Source: Catenuloplanes atrovinosus (GTDB taxonomy: Bacteria; Actinomycetota; Actinomycetes; Mycobacteriales; Micromonosporaceae). Taken from it: a stretch of 64,000 bases of DNA. The number at the start of each line of letters is the position of its first letter. Positions within the stretch are counted from its first letter, which is position 1. The position numbers and the translations under genes were made by a program. Under the pieces are notes generated by a model, which was given only the letters and a program-made list of their open reading frames with translations, searched no databases and was not told where the DNA came from. Shown one piece after another: positions 25,086 to 34,067 of the stretch. The stretch is taken from the NCBI RefSeq assembly GCF_031458235.1, contig NZ_JAVDYB010000001.1:1881001-1945000 (forward strand), in the 5' to 3' direction.

Positions 25086-26066
25086 ATGAGCGGAACGCGC
25101 GAGACGGTGTCCGTCGTCATTCCCAACTTCAACCAGTCGCGGACGCTCGCCGCCTGTGTCGAGGCGGCGCTGGCGCAGACGTACCAGCCGATCGAGGTGA
25201 TCGTCGCGGACGACCGCAGCACGGACGACTCCCGGCGGATCGCCCGGGCGCTGCCGTGCACGCTCGTCGAGCTGCCGGTCAACCGCGGCGCGGCGGCCGC
25301 CCGCAACGCCGGGGTGGCGGCGAGCCGCGGCGACGTGGTGTTCTTCGTGGACTCCGACATCGTGCTGCGCCCGGACGCGGTGGCCCAGGCGATGCGGGTG
25401 CTGCGCGAGGACCCGGCGTGCGGGCTGGTGCAGGGCATCTACGACAAGCAGCCGCTGTACGGCGACGGCGTGGTCGAGACGTACAAGACGCTGCACGAGT
25501 ACTTCTGGCGGCGCCGCTCGGCGGGCGTCGTCCGGATGACGCTGTTCGCGCTGGGCGCGATGCCGCGCGAGGTCTTCGACGAGACCGGCGGCTTCGACGA
25601 GCGGGTCCGGGAGATCGAGGACGTGGTCTTCGGCACCCGGATGTCGGACCGGTGGACGATCCGGCTCACCGACACCGTGGTCGGCCGGCACGACGACGTC
25701 GACCGGCTGCTGCCGATGCTGCGCACCCAGTTCCGGCGCGCCCGCATGCTCACCAGCGCGGTGGCCGGCGGCGGCCGCAACCGGGTCCGCGCGTTCTCCC
25801 CGACCGGCCTGCTGGCCTCGGTCGCGGCGCTGGCCACGCTGCCGCTGGCGCTGCTGTCGCCGTGGCTGCTGCTGGTCCCGGCCGGGCTGCTGGCGATCTT
25901 CCTGGCCAGCGAGCGCGGGCTGCTGGCGTTCGTCGGGCGGGAACGCGGGCCGGTCTACACGATCTCGTTCGCGGCGCTGCACTACGCGGTGTACGTGATG
26001 ACCGTGGCCGGGGCCGCGGCCGGCGTGCCCGGGCTGGCCCTGCGCGCGGTCGGCGGGTCGCGGTGA
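25086..26066 (+). CDS. Family 2 glycosyltransferase with C-terminal membrane helices
   Basis: 326 residues, same layout as its divergent neighbour: VSVVIPNFNQSRTLAACVEA, DDRSTDDS, VFFVDSDIVLRP, and IEDVVFGTRM, then hydrophobic helices near 235-320. The sugar donor is unknown. Its stop overlaps the GTG of the next gene (TGA within GTGA at 26063-26066), so it heads a coupled operon of membrane-glycan genes running to at least 32686. The 129-base divergent gap upstream has no palindrome I would trust. Confidence 0.87.
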   Translation: MSGTRETVSVVIPNFNQSRTLAACVEAALAQTYQPIEVIVADDRSTDDSRRIARALPCTLVELPVNRGAAAARNAGVAASRGDVVFFVDSDIVLRPDAVAQAMRVLREDPACGLVQGIYDKQPLYGDGVVETYKTLHEYFWRRRSAGVVRMTLFALGAMPREVFDETGGFDERVREIEDVVFGTRMSDRWTIRLTDTVVGRHDDVDRLLPMLRTQFRRARMLTSAVAGGGRNRVRAFSPTGLLASVAALATLPLALLSPWLLLVPAGLLAIFLASERGLLAFVGRERGPVYTISFAALHYAVYVMTVAGAAAGVPGLALRAVGGSR

Positions 26067-27004
26067 GCGACCGGTGGCGGGCCGTGCTGCGCGCCGCGGC
26101 CGTGCTGGTGTTCGCGGTCGCGGTCACGGCCGGCCTGGTCACCGCGCTGCGCGGCCAGGACTGGTCGGTCGCGGCCCGGATTCTCACGCCCGGCAGCGTG
26201 GGCCTGGTCGCCGCCGCGTTCGCGGTGAACTCGGTGGCGATGGTCTTCTCCTGGCTGTCCTGGCGGGTGCTGCTGGTCGACCTGGGCGGCCCGGTGGACA
26301 CCGTCACGTCCGCGCGGATCTTCTTCGTCGGCTTCCTGGCCAAGTTCGCGCCCGGCCGGGTGTGGACGCTGCTGGCCAACATCAGGATGGGCGCCTCGGC
26401 CGGGGTCGGCGCGGCCCGGATGGCGGCCGTCTACGCCCTCACCGTCGTGATCAGCACGCTCACCGGGCTCGCGCTCGGCACCGTCGCCGGGCTGGCCGTC
26501 CTGGGCCGGACCGCGCTGGTGCTGGCGCTGGCCGCCGTGCCGGTGGTGGTCTGCCTGGCCCGGCCGGACCTGGTCAACCGCGGCGCCGGCCGGCTGGCCC
26601 GGCTGCTGCGCCGCCCGCCGCCGGTGATGTCCGCGTCCGGCCGCGGCGTGCGGTGGTCGATCGTCGCGCAGACCGTCTGCTGGGTGGTGGCCGGCGTCCA
26701 GTTGTGGCTGCTCGCCGTCGCCCAGGGCGCGCCGCCGCTGCGCACGCTGCCGATCAGCATCGGCGCGTTCGCGCTCGGCACGGTCGCGGGCGTGGCCGTG
26801 GTGCTGCTGCCGGACGGGCTCGGCGTGCGCGAGGGCGTGCTGCTGGTCGCGCTCGCCACGGTTCTGCCGCTGCCGGCCGCCGGGGTCGTCACGGTGGCCA
26901 GCCGGCTGCTCTGCACGCTCAGTGAGATCGCCGTCGCCGGCGTGGCGGTGCTCGTCTCCGAGGTGGTCAAACGCCGGCAACCCCACTACGCGAACGCGAG
27001 GTGA
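26063..27004 (+). CDS. Flippase-like membrane protein (LPG synthase TM / UPF0104 family)
   Basis: 313 residues with about seven to eight hydrophobic helices. The segment FFVGFLAKFAPGRVWTLLAN matches the conserved (F/Y)xxxPG(R/K) region of the lysylphosphatidylglycerol synthase transmembrane family, which in glycan clusters is annotated as a flippase-like protein; PDGLGVREGVLL near the end fits the second signature. It may move a lipid-linked sugar across the membrane. The start is GTG 26063, overlapping the previous stop by four bases. Confidence 0.82.
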   Translation: MSDRWRAVLRAAAVLVFAVAVTAGLVTALRGQDWSVAARILTPGSVGLVAAAFAVNSVAMVFSWLSWRVLLVDLGGPVDTVTSARIFFVGFLAKFAPGRVWTLLANIRMGASAGVGAARMAAVYALTVVISTLTGLALGTVAGLAVLGRTALVLALAAVPVVVCLARPDLVNRGAGRLARLLRRPPPVMSASGRGVRWSIVAQTVCWVVAGVQLWLLAVAQGAPPLRTLPISIGAFALGTVAGVAVVLLPDGLGVREGVLLVALATVLPLPAAGVVTVASRLLCTLSEIAVAGVAVLVSEVVKRRQPHYANAR

Positions 27005-27006
27005 CC

Positions 27007-28428
27007 ATGTCCGAACTCATCAGCATCGAGGAGTGCGAGCAGCTGACCGCGAAGCAGGTGCACGACCTGTATCGCACGTACGTCAGCCGCAGCCAGGTCT
27101 CCCTGATGACGTCCTTCGGCTTCGGCCGCGAGCTCGTCGACCGGGCCGAGGGCTGCTGGGTGCACATGCGCGACGGCCGCCGGATTCTGGACTTCTCCGG
27201 CGGGGTCGGCGTGCTCAACCACGGGCACAACCACCCGCGGATCCTCGCCGCCCGGCAGCGCTTCGGCCAGGAGCGGCGGATGGAGGTGCACAAGGCGTTC
27301 TTCTCGCCCTACCTGGCCGCGCTGAGCCACAACGTGGCCGCGGTGCTGCCCGGTGACCTGAACATCTCGTACTTCCCGAACTCCGGTGCGGAGGCGAACG
27401 AGGGCGCCATCAAGATGGCGTACAAGTACCACGGCGGCAAGCGGAACACGATCATGCGGGCCGACATCAGCTTCCACGGCAAGACGCTGGGGGCGGGCAG
27501 CCTGACCGGCTCGGCGGAGAACCACTTCCGGTTCCCCGGCCTGCCCGGCATCGTGATCTACCCGTACGGTGACCTGGACGGGCTGCGCGCGGCGGTGGCC
27601 CGGGCGCGGACCGCGGACGGCGGGTGCGACGTCTACGCGATCCTGGTGGAGCCGTTCAGCGCGTCCAGCCTGCGGCACTGGTCCGAGGCGGCGCTGCGCG
27701 AGCTGCGGGCGTTCTGCACGGCCGAGGACATCGTGCTGATCTTCGACGAGATCTACACCGGGTGGGGCAAGACCGGCAGCCTCTTCTACTTCATGCGGCA
27801 CGAGGGGCTGGTGCCGGACATCCTCACCTACTCGAAGTCGCTCGGCGGCGGCAAGGCGTCGATCTCCGGCTACACCGCGCGCGAACCGGTGTTCCGCAAG
27901 GCCTACGACCGGCTCAACGACGTAATCCTGCACAGCACCACGTACTACGGCTTCGGCGAGGAGACCGCGACCGCGATCGAGGCGGTCAACGTGGTGGTGG
28001 AGGAGGACTTCCCGGGCCGGGCGCGGGAGATCGAGCGGGTGCTGGCGCCCGGGCTGGAGCGGCTGCGCCGGGCCCACCCGGACGCGATCGACCGGGTGGC
28101 GGGCACCGGCGCGCTGCACGGCGTCTTCCTGGCCGGCGGGCCGCGCCTGTTCAACCTGGCCGGCAAGCTGGTGCCCGGCTTCGCGCACGACCCGCAGTTC
28201 AACACCAAGCTGGTCACCCTGTCGGTGATCGCGCACCTGTACCGCGAGCACAACATCATGACCTACTACAGCCCGAACGTGGAGAACCCGCTGATGGTGG
28301 CGCCGACGCTCGCGGCCGGGCCGGCCGAGGTCAAACTCTTCCTGGACGCGCTGGACGCCACGCTGTCCAAGGGGCTGACCCGGCTGCTGACCGGCTTCGT
28401 CCGGGAGAAGGTGTCCTCGGCATGGTGA
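27007..28428 (+). CDS. Class III pyridoxal-phosphate aminotransferase
   Basis: 473 residues of the fold-type I class III family (ornithine, putrescine or diaminobutyrate aminotransferase group). PLP-binding features: SGAEANEGAIKMA, the aspartate in LIFDEIYTGWG, and the Schiff-base lysine (Lys277) in TYSKSLGGGK. It would transfer an amino group to an aldehyde or keto carbon, here perhaps a sugar or a lipid-bound aldehyde. ATG 27007 follows GAGG; a GTG at 27001 overlaps the upstream stop. The next gene starts inside this one (7-base overlap), confirming operon membership. Confidence 0.88.
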   Translation: MSELISIEECEQLTAKQVHDLYRTYVSRSQVSLMTSFGFGRELVDRAEGCWVHMRDGRRILDFSGGVGVLNHGHNHPRILAARQRFGQERRMEVHKAFFSPYLAALSHNVAAVLPGDLNISYFPNSGAEANEGAIKMAYKYHGGKRNTIMRADISFHGKTLGAGSLTGSAENHFRFPGLPGIVIYPYGDLDGLRAAVARARTADGGCDVYAILVEPFSASSLRHWSEAALRELRAFCTAEDIVLIFDEIYTGWGKTGSLFYFMRHEGLVPDILTYSKSLGGGKASISGYTAREPVFRKAYDRLNDVILHSTTYYGFGEETATAIEAVNVVVEEDFPGRAREIERVLAPGLERLRRAHPDAIDRVAGTGALHGVFLAGGPRLFNLAGKLVPGFAHDPQFNTKLVTLSVIAHLYREHNIMTYYSPNVENPLMVAPTLAAGPAEVKLFLDALDATLSKGLTRLLTGFVREKVSSAW

Positions 28429-29465
28429 CCTCGGTGCTGGTCACCGGCGGCAGCGGCGTGCTCGGCGGCGCGCTGGTCGCCCGGTTCGCCGCGGCCGGGC
28501 TCGAGGTGTCCAGCGTGGACCTGCGGCCACCGGCGAACCCGGTCCCGGGCGTGCGGTACGAGACCGCGGACATCCGGGACCGGGCGGCGGTGCGGCGCGC
28601 CATGGCGGGCGTCCGGACGGCCGTCCACTGTGCCGCCGCGCTGCCCAGCTACCCGGCCGCGGACATCCGGTCGATCATCGTCGACGGCACCGGGACGGTG
28701 CTGGGCGCGGCGCGCGAGGCGGGGCTGTCCCGGGTCGTGCACATCTCCTCCACGGCCGTCTACGGGCTGCCGGACACGGTGCCGACCACGGAGGAGTACC
28801 CGCACCGGCCGGTCGACGCGTACACCGCGGCGAAGGCGGAGGCCGAGCGCGTGGTGGACCGGTTCCGCGCGGACGGCCTGCCGGTGCCGGTGCTGCGCCC
28901 GAAGACGTTCGTCGGGCCGGGCCGGATGGGCCTGTTCGCGATGCTGTTCGAGTGGGCCGACGAGGGCCGCCACTTCCCGGTGCTCGGCCGCGGCGACGTG
29001 CGCATCCAGATGTGCGCGATGGACGACCTGGTCGACGCGGTGAGCACGGTGCTGACCGCGGACGAGGCGGTCGCGAACGACACGTACAACATCGCCGCGG
29101 AGCGGTTCGGCACCATCCGGGAGGACTTCCAGGCCGTGCTGGACGCGGCCGGGCACGGACGGCGCGTGGTCTCGGTGCCGGCCCGGCCCGCGGTGGCGCT
29201 GCTCGGGCTGCTGCGCCGCACGGGCGCGTCGCCGGTGTACGACCGCCTGCTCCACAAGCTGCTGGCCGACTCGTACGTGAGCATCGAGAAGGCGAAGCGG
29301 CGGCTGGGCTTCGCGCCCCGCTACTCCAACCGCGACGCGCTGCTGCGCACGTACGCCTGGTGGCGTGAGAACCGGGACGCGGCCGTCGCCCCCGCGTCCG
29401 CCGGGCGCACCAGCAACCGGCCGTGGCGGCAGGGCGCGCTGAGCGCCGCCAAGGTCTTCTTCTGA
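28422..29465 (+). CDS. NAD-dependent epimerase/dehydratase (extended SDR)
   Basis: 347 residues: TGGSGVLGGAL cofactor loop at 8-18, ISSTAVYGLP near 110 and the active-site Y-x3-K in YTAAK. The C-terminal half contains YNIAAERFGTIREDFQAV, as in sugar-nucleotide and hopanoid/steroid-type epimerases. It likely oxidises or epimerises the sugar or aglycone made by this operon, acting with the aminotransferase before it (a keto intermediate followed by transamination is an attractive but unproven pairing). Its ATG overlaps the aminotransferase stop. Confidence 0.85.
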   Translation: MVTSVLVTGGSGVLGGALVARFAAAGLEVSSVDLRPPANPVPGVRYETADIRDRAAVRRAMAGVRTAVHCAAALPSYPAADIRSIIVDGTGTVLGAAREAGLSRVVHISSTAVYGLPDTVPTTEEYPHRPVDAYTAAKAEAERVVDRFRADGLPVPVLRPKTFVGPGRMGLFAMLFEWADEGRHFPVLGRGDVRIQMCAMDDLVDAVSTVLTADEAVANDTYNIAAERFGTIREDFQAVLDAAGHGRRVVSVPARPAVALLGLLRRTGASPVYDRLLHKLLADSYVSIEKAKRRLGFAPRYSNRDALLRTYAWWRENRDAAVAPASAGRTSNRPWRQGALSAAKVFF

Positions 29466-29484
29466 CTCGCCGGAGGTGCACGAC

Positions 29485-30435
29485 GTGTACGCCGACACCA
29501 CTACCCCGACCGTGACCGGGCCGGACCCCGCACCGACGCGGGAACGCACCCGGCTCCGCGACCTCCTCCGACTGCTGCGCCCCGGGCAGTGGGCCAAGAA
29601 CCTGCTCGTCGTCTCGGTGCCGCTGCTGGACACCCGGGCCTGGAGCGCCGGTGGCGCGGCCCGGCTCGCGCTGGCCGTGGTGGCGTTCACCGTCGCCTCC
29701 GGCCTGGTCTACATCGTCAACGACATCGCCGACCGGCACCGCGACCGGGTCCATCCGGTGAAGCGGTCCCGGCCGATCGCCTCCGGCCGCGTCTCGGTAC
29801 GGGCGGCGCTGCTGCTCGCCGCCGCGCAGGCCGCGCTGCTGGCCGGCATCCTGGCCGGTCAGGGCTGGGGGTCGTCCTGGCCGGTGCTGGCCTACCTGGT
29901 GCTCAGCGCGGCCTACAGCGGCAAGCTCAAACACCTGCCGATCCTGGACGTGTTCTCGGTCGCGGCCGGGTTCGTGCTGCGGCTGCTGCAGGGCTACCTG
30001 GCGCTCGGCGAGGAGGTCTCCGGCTGGCTGGTCACCGTCGTGTTCACGCTCTGCCTGCTGCTGACCACCGGTAAGCGGCGGCACGAGCTGCAGGTGTCGA
30101 GCGCGGCGCACCGGCCGGCGCTGGGCGGCTACAGCGTCCAGCTCACCGAGCACCTGATGCTGCTCAGCGCGGTCATCACGATCGGCTCGTACCTGCTCTA
30201 CGTGCGCACCGAGGCGCCGCTGGGCCCGTACGCGCTGGCGGCGTCCGTGGCCTCGCTGCCGTTCGCGCTGTTCGGCGTGTTCCGGTACCTGCAACTGGTG
30301 ATGATCCAACAGGTCGGCGGCAGCCCGGTCCGGCTGCTGCTCCGCGACCCGGCAATCATGATCAACGCCGGGTTGTGGTGCGGCCTGTCCGCCGCGTTCC
30401 TGCTGGCGGCCGCGCGGACGGCGGGACCGGCATGA
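29485..30435 (+). CDS. UbiA family prenyltransferase (decaprenyl-phosphate phosphoribosyltransferase-like)
   Basis: 316 residues with eight or nine membrane helices. The first aspartate-rich motif reads NDIADRHRDRVHPVKRSRPI, the second region YSGKLKHLPILDVF. These are the features of the actinobacterial UbiA branch that attaches phosphoribose to decaprenyl phosphate (as in arabinan synthesis). Here the acceptor may be polyprenyl phosphate too, giving a lipid-linked sugar. GTG 29485 is preferred because GGAGG ends 8 bases before it; the GTG at 29476 overlaps that ribosome site. Its stop overlaps the next ATG in ATGA. Confidence 0.85.
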   Translation: MYADTTTPTVTGPDPAPTRERTRLRDLLRLLRPGQWAKNLLVVSVPLLDTRAWSAGGAARLALAVVAFTVASGLVYIVNDIADRHRDRVHPVKRSRPIASGRVSVRAALLLAAAQAALLAGILAGQGWGSSWPVLAYLVLSAAYSGKLKHLPILDVFSVAAGFVLRLLQGYLALGEEVSGWLVTVVFTLCLLLTTGKRRHELQVSSAAHRPALGGYSVQLTEHLMLLSAVITIGSYLLYVRTEAPLGPYALAASVASLPFALFGVFRYLQLVMIQQVGGSPVRLLLRDPAIMINAGLWCGLSAAFLLAAARTAGPA

Positions 30436-31571
30436 CCACCGGCCCGCTGACGTCCGAGCGCACCGAGGCGCCCGCGGCCCGCGCCGGCCGCTGGTGCTGG
30501 GGCACCCGGCTGGTCGTGGCGGCCGGCGTGCTGTGGCTGGCGTTCACGCTCGCGCACCGGCTGCTGTCCGGCCGCACCTGGCTGTGGACCGCGGCCGACC
30601 TGGTGCCGCCGATCGCGTTCCTGCTGGTGCCGGCCGGGCTGCTGGCGGTCGCCCGGCTCGCCCGCCCGGCCTGGAAGCTGGTGGTGCTGCTGGCCGTGAC
30701 CGCGCTGCTGCTCGGCGCCGGGCTCAGCGGCGTGTCACCCACCGCGCCCTGGCGGGACGCGCCGGACGCGCCGGCCGGCGCGATCCGCGTGGTCTCCTGG
30801 AACACCGAGTTCTGGCACCAGGAGGACGACCCCGGCGAGTTCTACCGGTACCTGCGGGCCCAGGACGCGGACGTCTACCTGCTCCAGGAGTACGTGTTCC
30901 TGGCGGACCGCCAGCCGCGCCGGATCGACGACCTGGCCCGGCTGCGCACCGAGTTCCCCGGCTACCAGATCTTCGCGGAGAGCGAGCTGGTCACGCTCTC
31001 CCGGCTGCCGGTCGTCTCGTCCCGGACCATCGACGCGCTGCCGTGGATGTCCGCGGCCACGCACAGCCTGCCGCCCGGGGACACCGACTTCCCGCCGTAC
31101 TGGTCGGTCAAGACGCTCCGCACCGACGTGCGGGCAGGCGACCGCACCGTCTCGCTCTACAACACCCACCTGCCGGTGCCGCTGGCGATCGACCGCAACC
31201 CGTTCGGCGGCGAGTTCCACCGCATCATCCGCGAGCAGCACGGGCGGCGGCAGGCGAACATGCGGGCGCTCGAGGCGGACCTGGACCGCAACGCCGGGCC
31301 GGTGGTGGTGGCCGGGGACCTGAACGCGACCCGCGCGATGGCGCTGCTGCGGCCGCTGACCGACCGGCTCACCGACGCCGGCGCGGAGACGCTCCGCTCG
31401 CCGTACCCGGTCACCTGGGGTTTCGGCGGGGTGCCGCTGTGGCGGCTGGACTGGGCGTTCGCCTCGGACGGCGTGCGCGTCCACGAGTACCGCTTCGACG
31501 ACGCGGCCGGGCTCTCCGACCACCCGGCGCAGAACATGCTGATCTCCCTGTCCGGAAAGGACCCCGCATGA
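30432..31571 (+). CDS. Membrane-anchored endonuclease/exonuclease/phosphatase family protein
   Basis: 379 residues. Three hydrophobic helices occupy roughly 30-105, then an EEP (DNase I-like) catalytic domain: VVSWNTEFW with metal Asn/Glu, LLQEYVF with catalytic Glu, YNTHLPVP with His, VAGDLNATR with the Asp-x-Asn pair, and the final SDHPAQNM His. The active site is complete. With its anchor it most likely acts as a phosphodiesterase or phosphatase on a lipid-linked or extracytoplasmic substrate rather than DNA. ATG 30432 overlaps the UbiA stop; the following GT4 also starts in an ATGA overlap. Confidence 0.85.
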   Translation: MTTGPLTSERTEAPAARAGRWCWGTRLVVAAGVLWLAFTLAHRLLSGRTWLWTAADLVPPIAFLLVPAGLLAVARLARPAWKLVVLLAVTALLLGAGLSGVSPTAPWRDAPDAPAGAIRVVSWNTEFWHQEDDPGEFYRYLRAQDADVYLLQEYVFLADRQPRRIDDLARLRTEFPGYQIFAESELVTLSRLPVVSSRTIDALPWMSAATHSLPPGDTDFPPYWSVKTLRTDVRAGDRTVSLYNTHLPVPLAIDRNPFGGEFHRIIREQHGRRQANMRALEADLDRNAGPVVVAGDLNATRAMALLRPLTDRLTDAGAETLRSPYPVTWGFGGVPLWRLDWAFASDGVRVHEYRFDDAAGLSDHPAQNMLISLSGKDPA

Positions 31572-32686
31572 TCCCGCAGTACGACCTCACCGTGGCGCTG
31601 ACCTACTACCTGCCGTACGTGAGCGGCCTCACCGAGACGGCGCGCAACGTGGCCGAGGGGATGGCCGCGCGCGGCTGGCGGGTCGCCGTGCTGGCCGCGC
31701 AGCACGACGCGAAGCTGCCGCGCCAGGAGCGGATCGCCGGCGTGGACGTCTACCGCGCGCCGGTGCTGGCGAACCTGCACCGGGCGTTCCTCAGCCCCGC
31801 GTACCCGCTGCTGGCCCGCCGGCTGGCCCGGCGCTCCCGGCTGCTGCACCTCAACGTGCCGATGGCCGAGGCCGCGCTGGTCTCCCGGGTGGCCGGTGAC
31901 ACGCCGATCGTGACCATGGTGCACATCGACCTCTACCTGCCGCCCGGGCTGCTCGGCCGGGCCGCGGTGTTCGCCTCCGACCAGACCACCCGGGCCGCGA
32001 TCAAGCGCTCCGCCGCGGTGGTGGCCTACAGCGACGATCAGGCGTCCGCGTCGAAGTTCTGGCCGCTGATGCGCCGCCACAACTTCACGCCGATCGCGGC
32101 GCCGTGCACCGACCGGCGCGGCGGCCGGCCGGTCTACCGCCAGGGCGAGGGCCTGCACGTCGGATTCCTCGGCCGGATCGTCGAGGACAAGGGCATCGAA
32201 TACCTGGTGCAGGCGTTCCAGCGGATCACCGACCCGTCGGCGCGGCTGCTGATCGCCGGCAACTACAAGACCGTGGCCGGCGGCAGCAACGTCGCCCAGG
32301 TGCGGGCCGCGATGCGCGGCGACTCCCGCATCCGGCTGCTCGGCGAGCTGCGCGGCCAGGAGATCGACGACTTCTACGCGTCGATCGACGTGTTCGCGTT
32401 GCCGTCGGTCGCCGAGTCGTTCGGCATCGTGCAGGCGGAGGCGATGATGGCCGGCGTGCCCTCGGTCACCACCGATCTGCCCGGCGGGCGCTACCCGGTG
32501 ACGTCCACCGAGTTCGGCCGCGTGGTGCCGCCGCGGGACGTGCCCGCGCTGGAGAAGGCGATCCTGGAGCTGGCCGACGCGCCGGCGCAGTGGCGGGAGG
32601 AGAAGGCGGCCGAGGCCCGGCGCCGCTTCTCCGTCGAGACCTGCCTGGACGCCCACGAGAAGCTGTTCAACTCCCTGCTGGACTGA
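31568..32686 (+). CDS. Family 4 glycosyltransferase
   Basis: 372 residues of GT-B fold. The N-terminal acceptor domain contains the loop YYLPYVSGLTETARNVAEGM; the C-terminal donor domain has VGFLGRIVEDKGIEYLVQAF and the EX7E motif ESFGIVQAE. It is a retaining enzyme using a nucleotide-sugar (UDP or GDP). It probably extends the lipid-linked glycan started by the GT2 enzymes, and could use UDP-xylose or UDP-glucuronate from the 18-20 kb genes. ATG 31568 overlaps the EEP stop by four bases. Confidence 0.88.
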   Translation: MIPQYDLTVALTYYLPYVSGLTETARNVAEGMAARGWRVAVLAAQHDAKLPRQERIAGVDVYRAPVLANLHRAFLSPAYPLLARRLARRSRLLHLNVPMAEAALVSRVAGDTPIVTMVHIDLYLPPGLLGRAAVFASDQTTRAAIKRSAAVVAYSDDQASASKFWPLMRRHNFTPIAAPCTDRRGGRPVYRQGEGLHVGFLGRIVEDKGIEYLVQAFQRITDPSARLLIAGNYKTVAGGSNVAQVRAAMRGDSRIRLLGELRGQEIDDFYASIDVFALPSVAESFGIVQAEAMMAGVPSVTTDLPGGRYPVTSTEFGRVVPPRDVPALEKAILELADAPAQWREEKAAEARRRFSVETCLDAHEKLFNSLLD

Positions 32687-32724
32687 GCGGGCACCCGCCC
32701 GCCCGCACGAACGGAGGAACCGTC

Positions 32725-33090
32725 ATGAAGATCCGCTCCATCCTGCTCGCGCTGCCGATCGCGGCCGCGCTCACGCTGGCGCCCGGCCTGGCCGCCCCGG
32801 CCTCGGCCGCCAGCACCTGCGAGTTCACCCGCACGCTCTGCCTCTGGGAGAATCCGAGTTACGGCGGCGCGCGCTTCACCGTGCAGGCGCTCAACCCGTC
32901 CGTCGGCACTTGCGTCGACCTGGCCTGGCACGGATGGGGGTCCGGCCGCGCGGAGTCGGCCCGCAACACCGCGAGCACCGCCGCGACGCTCTACACCGGC
33001 ACCGCGTGCACCGGCACGGCGTACCAGATCCCGCCGGGCGCATCGATCCCGTCGATCGCCTTCAACTCCAACAGCGTCTACGTGTACTGA
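32725..33090 (+). CDS. Secreted peptidase inhibitor family I36-like protein
   Basis: 121 residues. A clear Sec signal peptide (MKIRSILLALPIAAALTLAP, cleavage after ASA near 30) leads into a small Cys-containing beta domain (CEFTRTLCLWENPSYGGARF) of the I36/beta-gamma-crystallin-like type found in Streptomyces metalloproteinase inhibitors. Four cysteines remain in the mature part (CEF, LCL, TCV, ACT), enough for two disulfides. ATG 32725 follows ACGGAGGA. It closes the glycan gene run, just before a strong hairpin, and may be exported alongside the product. Inhibitor activity is inferred from the fold only. Confidence 0.75.
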   Translation: MKIRSILLALPIAAALTLAPGLAAPASAASTCEFTRTLCLWENPSYGGARFTVQALNPSVGTCVDLAWHGWGSGRAESARNTASTAATLYTGTACTGTAYQIPPGASIPSIAFNSNSVYVY

Positions 33091-33101
33091 CCCGCCCCCC
33101 G

Positions 33102-33144
33102 GACGGCCCCGCCGTCGCCCCGCGCGGGCGGCGGCGGGGCCGTC
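33102..33144 (+). terminator. Strong hairpin after the glycan operon
   Basis: GACGGCCCCGCCG (33102-33114) pairs perfectly with CGGCGGGGCCGTC (33132-33144), a 13-base GC stem with a 17-base loop, starting 12 bases after the I36-like stop. No T-run follows, which is common for actinobacterial terminators. Confidence 0.75.
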
Positions 33145-33185
33145 GTCATCGGTTAGCGCGCGGTCCGGAAGGGGCATCACCGATC

Positions 33186-34067
33186 ATGACCTTCATCAGC
33201 CGGTACGTGCGGGTGGCCGGACGGCGGCTGCACGTGCGGTCGCGCGCGCTGCCCGGCACGCCGTGGGTGCTGCTGCACGGGCTCGCCGTCTCGCACCGCT
33301 ACCTGATGCCGACAGCCACCGCGCTGCCCGGCCCGGTCTACGCGCCCGACCTGCCCGGCTTCGGCCGGTCCGGCGCCCCGCGGCGAGCGCTGGACCCGCG
33401 TGAGCACGCCGCCGTGATCGCGGCCTGGATGGACGCGGACGGGCTGCGCGGCGCACGGGTGCTGGGCGGCTCGTACGGCTGCCAGGTCGCGGTGGAGCTG
33501 GCGATCTCCCGGCCCGACCTGGCCGGCCTGCTGGTGCTGGCCGGGCCGACCGCGGACCCGGCGGCCGGCATGGTCGCGCACGCGCTCCGGCTGGCGCGCG
33601 ACCTGCCGCGCGAGGATCTGCGCCACATGCCGGCCGTGGTCGCCGGCACGCTGGCGGCCGGGCCCCGCCGGATCGTCGCCACCCTGCGCACCGCGGTCCG
33701 GCACCGGATCGAACGCCGGTTGCCGCTGGTCACCGCGCCCGTGCTGGTGCTGCGCGGCGAGCACGACCCGATCGCGCCGGACGCCTGGACGTCGTTCCTG
33801 GCCGGCGTCGCGTCGTGCCGGACGCTGACCGTGCCGGGCGCCGGGCACAACGTCGTCACCACCGCAGGTCCGCGCGTCGCGGCCGCGGCGACCGCGTTCG
33901 CGTACGATATGGAAGCCCGCCCCGTTTCGGAGGCCCCATGCCGAGCGCCCGCCCCCGCGCCGACAAGCAGCGCAACCGAGACCTTCTCCTCGCCGCGGCC
34001 GCCCGCGTCTTCGACCGCGACGGCGCCGGAGCCTCGCTCGAGGAGATCGCCCGCGAGGCCGGAGTAG
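33186..34067 (+). CDS. Alpha/beta hydrolase overlapping the next gene
   Basis: The frame encodes 293 residues. An alpha/beta hydrolase fold is clear: oxyanion region VLLHGLAVSHRY, nucleophile elbow GGSYGCQ with Ser, a later GEHDPIAPD acid region and GAGHNVV with the catalytic His. The fold is complete by about residue 245 (AFAYDME). The remaining 45-50 residues are proline/serine-rich and read through 130 bases of the TetR gene at 33938 in another frame. The original stop may have been lost by mutation, leaving a fused nonsense tail. Substrate unknown. Confidence 0.78.
   Translation: MTFISRYVRVAGRRLHVRSRALPGTPWVLLHGLAVSHRYLMPTATALPGPVYAPDLPGFGRSGAPRRALDPREHAAVIAAWMDADGLRGARVLGGSYGCQVAVELAISRPDLAGLLVLAGPTADPAAGMVAHALRLARDLPREDLRHMPAVVAGTLAAGPRRIVATLRTAVRHRIERRLPLVTAPVLVLRGEHDPIAPDAWTSFLAGVASCRTLTVPGAGHNVVTTAGPRVAAAATAFAYDMEARPVSEAPCRAPAPAPTSSATETFSSPRPPASSTATAPEPRSRRSPARPE

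Noticed and set aside
13185-33144. A classic polyketide or non-ribosomal peptide cluster, suggested by the regulators
   Set aside because: No ketosynthase, condensation, adenylation or carrier domains are present. The genes fit glycan or lipid-sugar metabolism instead.
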